DNA from: Candidatus Desulfosporosinus nitrosoreducens
GTDB lineage: Bacteria; Bacillota; Desulfitobacteriia; Desulfitobacteriales; Desulfitobacteriaceae
DNA length: 64,000 nt
Direction of reading: 5' to 3'
NCBI RefSeq assembly: GCF_030954495.1
Contig: NZ_JAVHUW010000040.1
Span: forward strand, 21,319 to 85,318
The notes under the pieces: model-generated
What the model was told of the DNA's origin: nothing
The model's database searches: none
What the model saw: the letters and a program-made list of their open reading frames with translations, nothing else
In this document: positions 55,180-63,765 of the stretch, one piece after another
Numbering within the stretch: the first letter of the stretch is position 1
How the letters are laid out: each line of letters begins with the position of its first letter
Program-made: the position numbers and the translations under genes

Positions 55180-56091
55180 ATGAGTGCGGGTCTGAAAGGA
55201 ATTCGCGTAGCTGTGATCGGGGGGGATGAACGGGAACTTTATTTGATTCCCGAACTTCAAAAACAGGGGGCCTACATAGTCGGGGTCGGCTTCGAAAATG
55301 CTTCACCCATTCCGGGGGTGACACTTGTACAATCTCTTCTTGACGCGGTTGGGCAAGTGGATGTGTTGCTATTTCCGATGTTCGGCACCGATGAACGTGG
55401 GGCGGTTAAAGCCAAATACTCGGCTTCTCCTATTGTGCTTAATAAAGAAGTACTTCAGGCAATTCCAACGCGTGTTCCTCTGATTATCGGTTTTGCGCGT
55501 CCAGCCTTGAAGTCGGCGACAGAAAAAATGGGAATCCAGTTGGTAGAAACGATATATCTTGATGAACTTGCTATTCTTAATTCTATTCCTTCAGCAGAAG
55601 GAGCTATTCAAATGGCTATGGAGGCCACGAACATCACGATTCACGGAAGTGAAAGTTTTGTTTTGGGCTTAGGGCGCACCGGCTGGTCGGTTGCAAGAAT
55701 GCTGCAGGGGATTGGTGCTCATGTGACAGGAGTTGCCCGCAAACCTCAAGATTTAGCCCGTGCTGTTGAAATGGGATTTAGAACCGTACATTTCTCAGAC
55801 CTGGAAGAAGAGATCGGGCGTGCGGAAATTATCTTCAACACGGTCCCTCATCTTATTTTAGATCGAGTGATGTTGGAAAAGGTGGCAAGGGACGCGGTTA
55901 TCGTAGATTTAGCCTCTATTCCCGGAGGAACAGATTTTGAGTTCGCCCAATTACTGGGTATCAAAGCTATCCTTGCTCCGGGTCTCCCTGGTATTGTAGC
56001 TCCTAAATCGGCCGGCAGAATTCTTGCTCAAATTTATCCGCAACTTATTCTTCGTCACTTGACCACCATGATTGCCAACGTTCAGTCTTAA
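55180..56091 (+). CDS. spoVFA: Dipicolinate synthase subunit A
   Basis: 303 residues from the ATG at 55180 with AAAGGGGGC upstream; an earlier in-frame ATG at 55150 has none. With SpoVFB it oxidises dihydrodipicolinate to dipicolinic acid in the mother cell, for loading into the spore core. An N-terminal domain opens VAVIGGDERELYLIPEL and the Rossmann NAD(P) site is VLGLGRTGWSVARMLQGIGA. Family length. Its stop is 18 bases before spoVFB. Confidence 0.95.
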   Translation: MSAGLKGIRVAVIGGDERELYLIPELQKQGAYIVGVGFENASPIPGVTLVQSLLDAVGQVDVLLFPMFGTDERGAVKAKYSASPIVLNKEVLQAIPTRVPLIIGFARPALKSATEKMGIQLVETIYLDELAILNSIPSAEGAIQMAMEATNITIHGSESFVLGLGRTGWSVARMLQGIGAHVTGVARKPQDLARAVEMGFRTVHFSDLEEEIGRAEIIFNTVPHLILDRVMLEKVARDAVIVDLASIPGGTDFEFAQLLGIKAILAPGLPGIVAPKSAGRILAQIYPQLILRHLTTMIANVQS

Positions 56092-56109
56092 ACGTGGAGG
56101 TGCGAAGGG

Positions 56110-56697
56110 ATGCAGTTTGACGGGTTAAAAATTGGATTTGCTCTTACAGGATCACACTGTATGTTACACGAAGTTGTAAAAGTTATGAAACGTTTGGTGG
56201 ATGAAGGCGCGAGTGTGACACCGATAATCTCCTATTCCGTGGATACTATGGACACTCGTTTTGGTAAAGCGGAAGACTGGAAGCATCAATTCCAGGAAAT
56301 CACTCAGAAAGAACCAATTCATACAATTCCCGATGCGGAGCCGATAGGGCCCAAGAAGATGTTTGACTGTGTAGTCATAGCCCCCTGTACGGGGAACACT
56401 TTAGCTAAGTTGGCCAACGGTATTACGGATTCTCCGGCGCTCATGGCGGCAAAATCCCATTTGCGCAATCAAAGTCCGGTGGTATTAGCTATTTCGACAA
56501 ATGACGGATTAGGCCTGAACGCTCGCAATATCGGGACATTGCTCATTACCAAAAATATCTATTTAGTGCCTTTTGGTCAGGATAATCCGGCGGCTAAAGC
56601 CAATTCCTTAGTTGCCCATATGGATAAAGTACCGGAAACGATTCTCATGGCTATTGAAGGGAAACAAATCCAGCCGGTACTTTGGGATTATCGATAA
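56110..56697 (+). CDS. spoVFB: Dipicolinate synthase subunit B
   Basis: 195 residues, flavoprotein (Dfp/UbiX-like) fold. It opens LKIGFALTGSHCMLHEV and has VVIAPCTGNTLAKLANGITD. It forms the dipicolinate synthase with SpoVFA. GGAGGTGCG precedes the ATG. Presence of both subunits implies this organism makes dipicolinate directly and does not rely on the EtfA route of many other Clostridia. Confidence 0.96.
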   Translation: MQFDGLKIGFALTGSHCMLHEVVKVMKRLVDEGASVTPIISYSVDTMDTRFGKAEDWKHQFQEITQKEPIHTIPDAEPIGPKKMFDCVVIAPCTGNTLAKLANGITDSPALMAAKSHLRNQSPVVLAISTNDGLGLNARNIGTLLITKNIYLVPFGQDNPAAKANSLVAHMDKVPETILMAIEGKQIQPVLWDYR

Positions 56698-56723
56698 TTA
56701 GTGTTACGTGAAATTTGTGTTCT

Positions 56724-56748
56724 GGTGCCTTGCTAAATGCAAGGCACC
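56724..56748 (+). promoter_or_regulatory. Perfect 10-bp hairpin between spoVFB and asd
   Basis: GGTGCCTTGC (56724-56733), loop TAAAT, GCAAGGCACC (56739-56748). No T-run on either strand. Possible mRNA-processing site separating spore and housekeeping expression. Confidence 0.5.
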
Positions 56749-56787
56749 ACCCTGATGAGCCCATACTTACTAAGGAGGAATAATAGA

Positions 56788-57777
56788 ATGTCAAATGTAG
56801 CAATTGTTGGCGCCACGGGTGCAGTCGGGCAGGAATTTTTGAAAATCCTTGCCGAGCGCAGGTTTCCGATTGAGGAACTTAGGTTGTTGGCGACCAAACG
56901 TTCCGCAGGGAAACGAATTTTCTGGCAAGGCCGTGAATTAGAAGTCCAGGAGACAACGCACGAAAGCTTTAAGGGCATCGACATTGCACTTTTTGCGGGA
57001 GGTTCCGCCAGCACAGAATACGCTCGTTCTGCCGTGGAAAGCGGAGCCGTAGTTATCGACAACAGCAGTGCTTTTCGGCTTGATCCGGAGGTGCCTTTAA
57101 TCGTGCCGGAAGTAAACCCTGAAGATGTCCATGGGCACAAAGGGATTATCGCGAATCCAAACTGTTCGACCATTATTATGGCTGTTGCTCTCAAACCGAT
57201 TTTTGATTTAGCCGGAATCCGGCGGGTTGTTGTCTCTACTTATCAAGCGGTGTCCGGAGCCGGGCGCGAGGGGATTGAAGAACTGGAAGCTGAGGTTAAA
57301 GCCTGGGCTAAAGGAGATGATATGACTCCCGCAGTGTTTCCCTATCAAATTGCCTTTAATCTGATTCCTCGCATTGATGTATTCCAAGAAGGCGACTATA
57401 CCAAGGAAGAGTGGAAGATGGTCAAAGAGACCCAGAAGATTTTCCACGCTCCGAACATGGCCATTACAGCGACGACGGTCCGGGTGCCCGTTTTCCGCAG
57501 TCATTCGGAATCCATCAATGTTGAAACTGAACGACCGGTCAGCGTTCCTGAAATCAGAGAGGTTTTAAGTAAAGCACCCGGAGTGATTGTTGATGATGAT
57601 CCTAAGAGTGATCGTTATCCAATGCCTTGGTTTAGCGCTGATACTGACGAAGTTTATGTTGGACGTCTGCGTAAAGATTTCTCAATCGCTCAGGGAATTA
57701 ATATGTGGGTTGTTGGGGATCAAATACGTAAAGGTGCTGCTACCAACGCAGTACAAATTGCGGAACTCTTGCTGTAA
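56788..57777 (+). CDS. asd: Aspartate-semialdehyde dehydrogenase
   Basis: 329 residues from the ATG at 56788, with AAGGAGGAA upstream; upstream in-frame starts lie in the hairpin region. It reduces aspartyl phosphate to the semialdehyde. NADP motif VAIVGATGAVGQEFLKIL, catalytic Cys in ANPNCSTIIM, and YQAVSGAGREGIEEL. Family length. Followed by dapG and dapA, so the pathway from aspartate to dihydrodipicolinate is contiguous. Confidence 0.97.
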   Translation: MSNVAIVGATGAVGQEFLKILAERRFPIEELRLLATKRSAGKRIFWQGRELEVQETTHESFKGIDIALFAGGSASTEYARSAVESGAVVIDNSSAFRLDPEVPLIVPEVNPEDVHGHKGIIANPNCSTIIMAVALKPIFDLAGIRRVVVSTYQAVSGAGREGIEELEAEVKAWAKGDDMTPAVFPYQIAFNLIPRIDVFQEGDYTKEEWKMVKETQKIFHAPNMAITATTVRVPVFRSHSESINVETERPVSVPEIREVLSKAPGVIVDDDPKSDRYPMPWFSADTDEVYVGRLRKDFSIAQGINMWVVGDQIRKGAATNAVQIAELLL

Positions 57778-57931
57778 GGGAGGCACTTTAGGGTCCAAAG
57801 GTGCTGCTCTGTCCTTTAGCGCTTTAGTGCTTTAAAACAAGCCGGCTGAAAAAGGATTTTTAGTTTATTGAAGAAGTAAATGAAAGCAGAAGGATGAGGT
57901 TCGAACGTCGAACCTGAAAGAGGGGATAGGG

Positions 57932-59158
57932 TTGCGGATATTGGTTCAGAAGTTCGGAGGAACTTCTGTAGCTACGCCCGAACGTAGGGCTCAGGTAGTT
58001 TCTAAAGTTTCGGAGGCTGTTCATAGCGGGTATTCTCCAGTCGTCGTTGTTTCAGCAATTGGCCGATCTGGGGACCCCTACGCGACAGATACGTTTTTGA
58101 ATATGGTTAAAGGGATATATTCTGACCTTCCGAAACGGGAACTGGATTTACTTATGAGCTGTGGAGAAGTGATTTCAGGAACTGTTTTAGTAAGCACCTT
58201 AAACAGTTTAGGTTTTGAAGCGGTCCTTTTTACGGGAGCGCATGCCGGAATTATTACTAACGACGATTTTGGGGATGCTCGGATTGTTCGCGTGGAACCG
58301 GGGGCTATTTTGGAACAATTGGCAAATGGCAAAGTAGTTGTTGTTACGGGTTTTCAGGGCATAACAGAAGATGGCCAGATTACGACCCTTGGTCGTGGGG
58401 GAAGTGATACCACTGCTTCGGCACTTGGTGTCGCTCTTGAGGCAGAAACTATCGATATTTATACTGATGTTGATGGCATAATGACGGCAGACCCTCGAAT
58501 CGTCGAGGACGCTCGGATCATCGATACAGTTACTTATAACGAAATTTGTCAGCTAGCCTATCAGGGAGCCAAGGTAATTCACCCTAGAGCAGTAGAAATT
58601 GCCATGCAGCGCAATATTCCCTTAAGGATAAAATCTACGTTTTCTGATGCGCCAGGGACATTGGTTACAAACATGCACCCTGATCGAGGGGTTGGAACGG
58701 ATATCACGAATGACCGCATCATTACAGGGATCGCCCATACTCCTAGTGTCACTCAACTGAGAGTTTTGACGGAGAATGCTCCGGATCTTCATCTTACGGA
58801 CAAACGGATTTTCAAAGCAATGGCTTTGGCAGATATTAGTGTCGATTTTATCAGTGTTCAACCGGAGGCGGCACTTTTTACCGTTTCCGATGAGGTTTCA
58901 TCGAAAGCTGTAAAAATTCTCCAAAATATGGGTTTTGAACCAGGCGTTATTCGCAGCTGCGCCAAAGTGTCAATAGTCGGGGCCGGAATTGCAGGGGTAC
59001 CCGGTGTCATGGCGGATATGGTTGAAGCACTTTCCGACGCCGGAGTGACCATCTTGCAATCCGCCGATTCACACACTACTATTTGGGTACTAGTTCATAA
59101 GGAAGATATGGCCACCGCGGTACAAGCTTTACACCGAAAGTTTCAACTGGGTGTTTGA
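57932..59158 (+). CDS. dapG: Aspartokinase (DapG type)
   Basis: 408 residues from a TTG at 57932, with GAGGGGATAGGG upstream. It phosphorylates aspartate. The kinase domain starts LVQKFGGTSVATPERRAQV and has GRGGSDTTASALGVALEAE; two ACT domains (about 265-400) bind the allosteric amino acid. Sequence and position match DapG, the diaminopimelate-sensitive isozyme of spore formers. The 150-bp gap before it contains the palindrome GGTTCGAACGTCGAACC (57897-57913) and no clear promoter. Confidence 0.95.
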   Translation: MRILVQKFGGTSVATPERRAQVVSKVSEAVHSGYSPVVVVSAIGRSGDPYATDTFLNMVKGIYSDLPKRELDLLMSCGEVISGTVLVSTLNSLGFEAVLFTGAHAGIITNDDFGDARIVRVEPGAILEQLANGKVVVVTGFQGITEDGQITTLGRGGSDTTASALGVALEAETIDIYTDVDGIMTADPRIVEDARIIDTVTYNEICQLAYQGAKVIHPRAVEIAMQRNIPLRIKSTFSDAPGTLVTNMHPDRGVGTDITNDRIITGIAHTPSVTQLRVLTENAPDLHLTDKRIFKAMALADISVDFISVQPEAALFTVSDEVSSKAVKILQNMGFEPGVIRSCAKVSIVGAGIAGVPGVMADMVEALSDAGVTILQSADSHTTIWVLVHKEDMATAVQALHRKFQLGV

Positions 59159-59199
59159 AAACGGGAGAAATTTGATGTAGCGAAGAAAGGATGAGTAAA

Positions 59200-60153
59200 A
59201 TGTCTTTTGGAAGAATACTCACAGCCATGGTGACTCCCTTAAATGAAGCGTTTGAAGTTGATTATCAAGAAGCTCAACGCTTGGCTGAGTATTTAATCAA
59301 CCATGGTTCTGATGGAGTCGTTGTTTGTGGAACCACTGGAGAATCCCCAACGATCACTGAGAAGGAAAAAATTGAACTTTTTAAAGTGGTAAAAGAGGCT
59401 GTGGGGTCCAAAGGAACAGTTATCGCCGGGATTGGCTCAAATTCTACGGAATCGAGTACTTCTCTGGCTCGCAAAGCTGCCGCAACGGGTGTAGACGGCC
59501 TGATGGCTGTTGTGCCCTATTATAATAAGCCGTCTCAGGAGGGGATGTTCCAGCACTTTAAAACGATTGCTGAAGCAACGCCATTACCCTTAATGTTGTA
59601 CAATGTACCTGGGAGAACTTCTGCCAACCTCATGCCGATAACTGTCAAAAGGCTGGCGGAACTGCCCAACATAGTTGCTTTAAAAGAGGCGGCAGGCTCT
59701 CTGGATCAAGTGAGCGAATTGAAGAGGATGCTGCCTGCGAGTTTTGCGGTTTATAGTGGGGATGACTCCATGACCTTGCCAATGTTGGCCTTAGGCTGCA
59801 GCGGGATTGTAAGTGTGGCGGCTCACGTAGTCGGGGATGAAATGAAAGAATTGGTGGATGCCTGGTTTGCAGGAGATACCGTTAAAGCTACTGAATGGCA
59901 CCTTGAACTTTTCCCGGTCTTTAAAGGAATTTTTGTCACTGCGAATCCTGTCCCTATTAAAGCCCTTTTGAATATGTTTGGTCATAAGGTTGGGGGAGTA
60001 CGCCTTCCCTTAGTGAAGGCGACGCCTGAGGAAATAAAGTTCCTGCAGGATCTCATGAAGAATGTCAAACGTGTTGGTTTGAAAGAAGATGATAACTCCC
60101 GGATCTATGAACTTAGAGCCGCGTCCGGTAAGCCGGTTGATGCAATAATCTAA
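59200..60153 (+). CDS. dapA: 4-hydroxy-tetrahydrodipicolinate synthase
   Basis: 317 residues from the ATG at 59200; the ATG at 59191 abuts the AAAGG site. It condenses pyruvate with aspartate semialdehyde. Schiff-base Lys is in VALKEAAGS, with GTTGESPT and AVVPYYNKPSQEG before it. The TIM barrel is complete; a tail of about 25 residues (KEDDNSRIYELRAASGKPVD) extends past the usual C-terminus near residue 292. A terminator follows. Confidence 0.96.
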   Translation: MSFGRILTAMVTPLNEAFEVDYQEAQRLAEYLINHGSDGVVVCGTTGESPTITEKEKIELFKVVKEAVGSKGTVIAGIGSNSTESSTSLARKAAATGVDGLMAVVPYYNKPSQEGMFQHFKTIAEATPLPLMLYNVPGRTSANLMPITVKRLAELPNIVALKEAAGSLDQVSELKRMLPASFAVYSGDDSMTLPMLALGCSGIVSVAAHVVGDEMKELVDAWFAGDTVKATEWHLELFPVFKGIFVTANPVPIKALLNMFGHKVGGVRLPLVKATPEEIKFLQDLMKNVKRVGLKEDDNSRIYELRAASGKPVDAII

Positions 60154-60182
60154 TCATCAGGAAAGCCTTGGCAAAGGAAAAA

Positions 60183-60236
60183 CAAATAACCCCGTTCCAT
60201 TCATTTAACGTAGTGGCACGGAGTTATTTGTTTTTT
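60183..60236 (+). terminator. Rho-independent terminator after dapA
   Basis: A 17-bp stem with two mismatches (60183-60199 and 60214-60230) followed by TTTTTT. It may serve the convergent minus-strand gene as well. Confidence 0.9.
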
Positions 60237-60284
60237 AATTTAACTGTTATTGAAAAACTTAGCCTTCTCGGGACGGATCTTTAA

Positions 60285-60797
60285 TCAGTCGAGAGTAAAT
60301 TTCCAGCCGCAATAGAATTCCTCCGGGTGAGGATCAGGCGGACAGGCTAAGCAAGTTGTTTTAATTCGAGGATCAATGGTAGAAGCGAATAAAGAATACT
60401 CTACCTCTCCGACAGGTTTGCATGGATGGTCGGGGAGGTTTTTTCGTTTCCGAGCGGACTGAACACGACAATCTTTCATTTTAAATATTAGAGTGTGATC
60501 ATCTGGCTTAAAGCTCTCCTGCAAATTTAAAAATGCGTAGAGGCGGAATTTTAAGGCTCGCTCCAAGGCATCAAGCCCCCCGTTTTCCGGCAGGCTGAGA
60601 AAAGACATAATGCGCTTGGCTTCAATAACAGTGAATTTTCGCCAAGCTTCAATATCGCGTTCGACTGCTTCCTCAAGGCCCCGGGCTTTTTCAATGGCCT
60701 GGAACCAAAGGCCGTCATGCGCCAGCCAGCGCTTGGCGAAATCCTCCAGCAAATCCAGAGCCTGTTCCCGGGTCAGATCGTCTTTAGAGTTTAACAT
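60285..60797 (-). CDS. DUF6125-like cytoplasmic protein, unknown function
   Basis: 170 residues on the minus strand, with AAGGAGG before the ATG at 60797. The N-terminal helical half has WFQAIEKARGLEEAVERDI and FTVIEAKRIM; the C-terminal half holds Cys residues in MKDCRVQSARKRKNL, DHPCKPVGEVEYSLF, TTCLACPPDPH and FYCGW, a pattern I associate with DUF6125, distantly related to the ATC-hydrolase fold. That assignment is from memory. The five or six conserved Cys suggest metal binding. Seen in anaerobes, without known function. It is convergent with dapA. Confidence 0.65.
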   Translation of the reverse strand: MLNSKDDLTREQALDLLEDFAKRWLAHDGLWFQAIEKARGLEEAVERDIEAWRKFTVIEAKRIMSFLSLPENGGLDALERALKFRLYAFLNLQESFKPDDHTLIFKMKDCRVQSARKRKNLPDHPCKPVGEVEYSLFASTIDPRIKTTCLACPPDPHPEEFYCGWKFTLD

Positions 60798-60976
60798 CTC
60801 TTTTCCTCCTTAAGATTTTTGTCCATAGAAAGAATATTTTGATTTTAGGAGAGTATTCTATTTTAAATTCTTATTTCCTGCTTCCTGAAAATTCCTCAAA
60901 AATAAAGTCATTACTCCGCAAAGTAATGACTAAAAAAAATATCATTGGATTCAGGATTTATAATATTAATGGTGAC

Positions 60977-61114
60977 TTATTTTTCGTTGGGTTCATAAAA
61001 GGCACATTCTGCTTCACGGTCCATTAAACTGGAGGTAACGCTTAAGGTTTCCAACTGACAATGACCATCTTCATTATGGCTACATTGAGTAGCGGAACAA
61101 ACTACATTTGTCAT
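60977..61114 (-). CDS. 45-residue Cys-rich DUF1540 protein
   Basis: Minus strand, ATG at 61114, TAA ending at 60977, with AAAGGTGGG upstream. The peptide begins MTNVVCSATQCSHNEDGHCQ and ends in REAECAFYEPNEK. Four Cys (6, 11, 19, 37) in the spacing C-x4-C-x7-C and a later C match DUF1540, a family of tiny proteins in Clostridia, often present in several copies. A small zinc- or metal-binding knot is likely; function is unknown. It is too short for routine gene calling. Confidence 0.85.
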   Translation of the reverse strand: MTNVVCSATQCSHNEDGHCQLETLSVTSSLMDREAECAFYEPNEK

Positions 61115-61234
61115 AAAAATTTAACCCACCTTTCTCAACAATAACAACCTATGAATAATATTCTCTAAATAGGGACGTTTTATTCTTTGTTTTAATTATT
61201 AACATTAGGCTGGGCTGTTTGTGTTTGGCGGGAG

Positions 61235-61400
61235 TAGGGCGCTTTTATCCATGGCTCAGCAATTGGAATTTATCCGCTGACTAATCCGCTCTAAGACTCC
61301 CGCTGCGGCAAGCGGTGAGTTAAGAGCGGCTAAGTTCCTGGATAAGTGCGACTAAGATTCAGATGGAGTTAAAACTCCACCTGAATTAAATCTTCTTTAT
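61235..61400 (+). ncRNA. Candidate structured RNA or palindromic repeat element
   Basis: Outer arms CGCTTTTATCCA (61240-61251) and TGGATAAGTGCG (61339-61350) pair at 10 of 12 positions. Inside are TCAGC/GCTGA (61256-61280) and a 16-bp broken helix CCGCTCT-ACTC-CCGCT with AGCGG-GAGT-AGAGCGG (61286-61329), making a three-way junction. A separate 14-bp stem with one mismatch follows (61357-61370 and 61373-61386), then a T-rich stretch. Strand is a guess. It could be an RNA or a dispersed DNA element. Confidence 0.4.
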
Positions 61401-61464
61401 AAGGATTATCAAAGGCGGCAGTTGTTATTTAAACTTGCTATTGTCATGAAAGGAATGAAGAAAC

Positions 61465-61493
61465 TTGCCAGTCAGCGTTTTGCACGCTATAAT
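61465..61493 (+). promoter_or_regulatory. Sigma-A promoter upstream of the RNase J gene
   Basis: TTGCCA (61465-61470), 17-base spacer and TATAAT (61488-61493). The start near 61500 gives a 190-base leader with a terminator inside. Confidence 0.75.
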
Positions 61494-61532
61494 AAATTAT
61501 ATTTGTTGTGCGGCTAGTTTCATAGATGCTTT

Positions 61533-61590
61533 CGAAATACTGACGAATGCTGGACGTCATTGTGTTCGTTTAGAGTATTTCGCTTTTTTT
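61533..61590 (+). terminator. Leader terminator between promoter and RNase J gene
   Basis: CGAAATACT (61533-61541) and AGTATTTCG (61574-61582) are exact, with ACGAA/TTCGT pairing inside, and C then seven T follow. The gene starts about 100 bases later, so this is an attenuator or the end of a short RNA of about 90 bases. Confidence 0.8.
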
Positions 61591-61688
61591 GTTGTCTGAA
61601 TTTTGGCGTCAAAAGAAACCACGGGGATCTCCTTAGCTTTTAAGGCACAATGCAAGAGATAAAAAATAAATGCAGGAGGTAGATTTTA

Positions 61689-63353
61689 TTGCCGAAAGAG
61701 CATAAACTACAAATTATTCCCTTGGGCGGACTTGGGGAAATCGGGAAAAACATGACCGTGATTCGTTATGATAATCAGATGGTCCTTGTCGATGCTGGCT
61801 TAGCATTTCCTGAAGAAGAAATGCTGGGGATTGACATTGTCATACCAGATTATTCATATTTAATCGAAAACAAGGAAATGCTTCTCGGTATACTTTTAAC
61901 CCACGGACATGAAGACCACATAGGTGCTTTGCCGTATCTTTTGCGAGATATTGATGTACCTATTTTCGGAACACGTCTGACCCTTGGGATTATTCAATCC
62001 AAAATGAAAGAAAGCAATCTGAATAATATCAAAGCTACAGTGGTCCAGCCTCGCGATGTTATTAAGCTGGGAGTATTTCGCATCGAATTTATTCGGGTAA
62101 ACCACAGCATTCCCGATTCTGTTGGACTTGCCATCCACACACCTTTGGGGACAATTGTTCACACTGGAGATTTTAAACTGGACCATACACCCGTATCCGG
62201 GGAAACTCTCGACATTCACAAATTTTCCGAGCTGGGAGACAAAGGTGTGTTATGCCTCCTTTCAGACAGTACAAATGTGGAACGAGCCGGGTTTACGCCT
62301 TCTGAAAGAAATGTTGGCGAGATGATTGATGAAGCCTTTCGCAATGCTAAGGATCGAGTGATTCTTGCCAGCTTCGCCTCTAATGTTTACCGCCTGCAGC
62401 AAGCGATAACCTCCGCTGTCAAGACAAACCGTAAAGTAGCGGTTGTGGGACGAAGTATGTTAAATATTGTCGGAATTTCGGCTGAGCTTGGCTATTTGGA
62501 CATCCCGGATGGCGTATTGGTAGATATAGACGAAATTATCGGCTTGCCTGGGAATCAAGCCTGTATACTTACCACGGGAAGCCAGGGAGAACCGATGTCT
62601 GCCCTCACTAGGATGGCTAATCATGATCACCGTCACGTGGCTATTCAACCTGGGGATACCGTGATTATCTCTGCAAGCCCCATTCCAGGTAATGAAAAAT
62701 CTGTTGCAAAAACAGTAGACCAATTATTTAAACTGGGTGCGAATGTTATCTACGAGTCAGCGGAAGGCATGCATGTCTCGGGTCACGCCAGTCAAGAAGA
62801 ACAAAAATTAATGCTTAATATGGTGCGGCCTAAATATTTTATGCCTGTTCACGGTGAGTACCGGATGTTAATTAAGCATGCTCAATTAGCTGAACAGTTA
62901 GGTATACCTCGTGAGGATATCTTTGTTTCGGAAAACGGTGGAATTGTCGAGTTTACTCGTCATGGAGCTGCTATCGGCGGCAAGATTACGGCTGGAAAGG
63001 TTTTAATTGATGGCTTGGGCATTGGAGACGTAGGCAATATTGTCTTAAGAGATCGGAAGCAGCTTTCCCAAGATGGGATTTTAATCGTAGTTATGACCAT
63101 TAGCCGTTCAACTGGAGCAATTGTTGCCGGACCGGATGTAGTGACCCGTGGCTTTGTTTATGTACGGGAGTCGGAGTCCATGCTGGATGAGGCTAAACTG
63201 AAAGTTAAACAGACAATGGCGCGTTGCCGTGAGAATCGTATCACTGAATGGGCTGTTCTCAAGAGTCAGATAAGAGATGCCTTAAGCAAACAATTCTATG
63301 AAAAGACTCGTCGTCGGCCTATGATTCTGCCAATTATTCAGGAAGTCGAATAG
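61689..63353 (+). CDS. rnj: Ribonuclease J
   Basis: 554 residues from a TTG at 61689 with AGGAGGTAGA upstream. A 5'-3' exonuclease and endonuclease of mRNA decay and rRNA maturation. The metallo-beta-lactamase core has LTHGHEDHIGALPYLL, VNHSIPDS and HTGDFKLDHTP; the beta-CASP part has VVGRSMLNI and SAEGMHVSGHAS; a C-terminal domain follows. All metal ligands appear present. Order after dapA matches Bacillus rnjB (ymfA), but J1 and J2 cannot be separated here. Confidence 0.95.
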   Translation: MPKEHKLQIIPLGGLGEIGKNMTVIRYDNQMVLVDAGLAFPEEEMLGIDIVIPDYSYLIENKEMLLGILLTHGHEDHIGALPYLLRDIDVPIFGTRLTLGIIQSKMKESNLNNIKATVVQPRDVIKLGVFRIEFIRVNHSIPDSVGLAIHTPLGTIVHTGDFKLDHTPVSGETLDIHKFSELGDKGVLCLLSDSTNVERAGFTPSERNVGEMIDEAFRNAKDRVILASFASNVYRLQQAITSAVKTNRKVAVVGRSMLNIVGISAELGYLDIPDGVLVDIDEIIGLPGNQACILTTGSQGEPMSALTRMANHDHRHVAIQPGDTVIISASPIPGNEKSVAKTVDQLFKLGANVIYESAEGMHVSGHASQEEQKLMLNMVRPKYFMPVHGEYRMLIKHAQLAEQLGIPREDIFVSENGGIVEFTRHGAAIGGKITAGKVLIDGLGIGDVGNIVLRDRKQLSQDGILIVVMTISRSTGAIVAGPDVVTRGFVYVRESESMLDEAKLKVKQTMARCRENRITEWAVLKSQIRDALSKQFYEKTRRRPMILPIIQEVE

Positions 63354-63566
63354 TTGAATAAGCCGGTTGTTTAGTTATAAAATGCCGGTTTAGTAGCACA
63401 GCCAATTTGGCGGACCGGTGATTAAACTAATATAGGGCTCATAGGATCTTAGAGATGCAATGTTTAATGTGTGAGGACATGGCAGTGGTCCTGTGAGTCT
63501 TATCGGCTGTCTGTTTGCCCTGAAAAATTACGAGTTAAAAATCATAATAAAAGTTTTAAAAAAGTG

Positions 63567-63596
63567 TTGACATAGTCTATCTAAAAATGGTACTAT
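63567..63596 (+). promoter_or_regulatory. rRNA promoter P1
   Basis: TTGACA (63567-63572), 18-base spacer and TACTAT (63591-63596), with an A/T-rich UP-like stretch upstream. Confidence 0.7.
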
Positions 63597-63682
63597 AACT
63601 GAGCGCCACAAAAGGCGACAAACTCTCTCAAAACTTGCCAATTAAATAGACAAAATAACAATAAGCAGACAAAAAATAATGA

Positions 63683-63711
63683 TTGACAATATTAAATGAG
63701 AGTGTTAAACT
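63683..63711 (+). promoter_or_regulatory. rRNA promoter P2
   Basis: TTGACA (63683-63688), 17-base spacer and TAAACT (63706-63711). Tandem promoters are typical for rRNA operons. Confidence 0.75.
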
Positions 63712-63746
63712 AAAAGTTGTGACTCAGAAATTAAGAAGATATCCAT

Positions 63747-63765
63747 GGTCTTTGAAAACTAAACA
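63747..63765 (+). promoter_or_regulatory. BoxA-like antitermination segment
   Basis: GGTCTTTGAAAACTAAACA resembles the Firmicutes boxA region of rRNA leaders, where NusA and NusB act. Confidence 0.55.

Larger units (their letters stand above)
61115..61688. other. 574-bp intergenic region before the RNase J gene
   Basis: It contains a folded three-way-junction candidate (61235-61390), a sigma-A promoter (61465-61493) and a leader terminator (61533-61590). The first 90 bases are AT-rich without a recognised site. No ORF with a good binding site. Confidence 0.7.

Noticed and set aside
57897..57913. LexA box in the palindrome before dapG
   Set aside because: The spacing of the GAAC and GTTC halves does not match the Firmicutes LexA site.
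60839..61027. 62-codon plus-strand frame overlapping the DUF1540 gene
   Set aside because: The opposite-strand Cys-rich gene fits a known family and has a binding site; this one does not.
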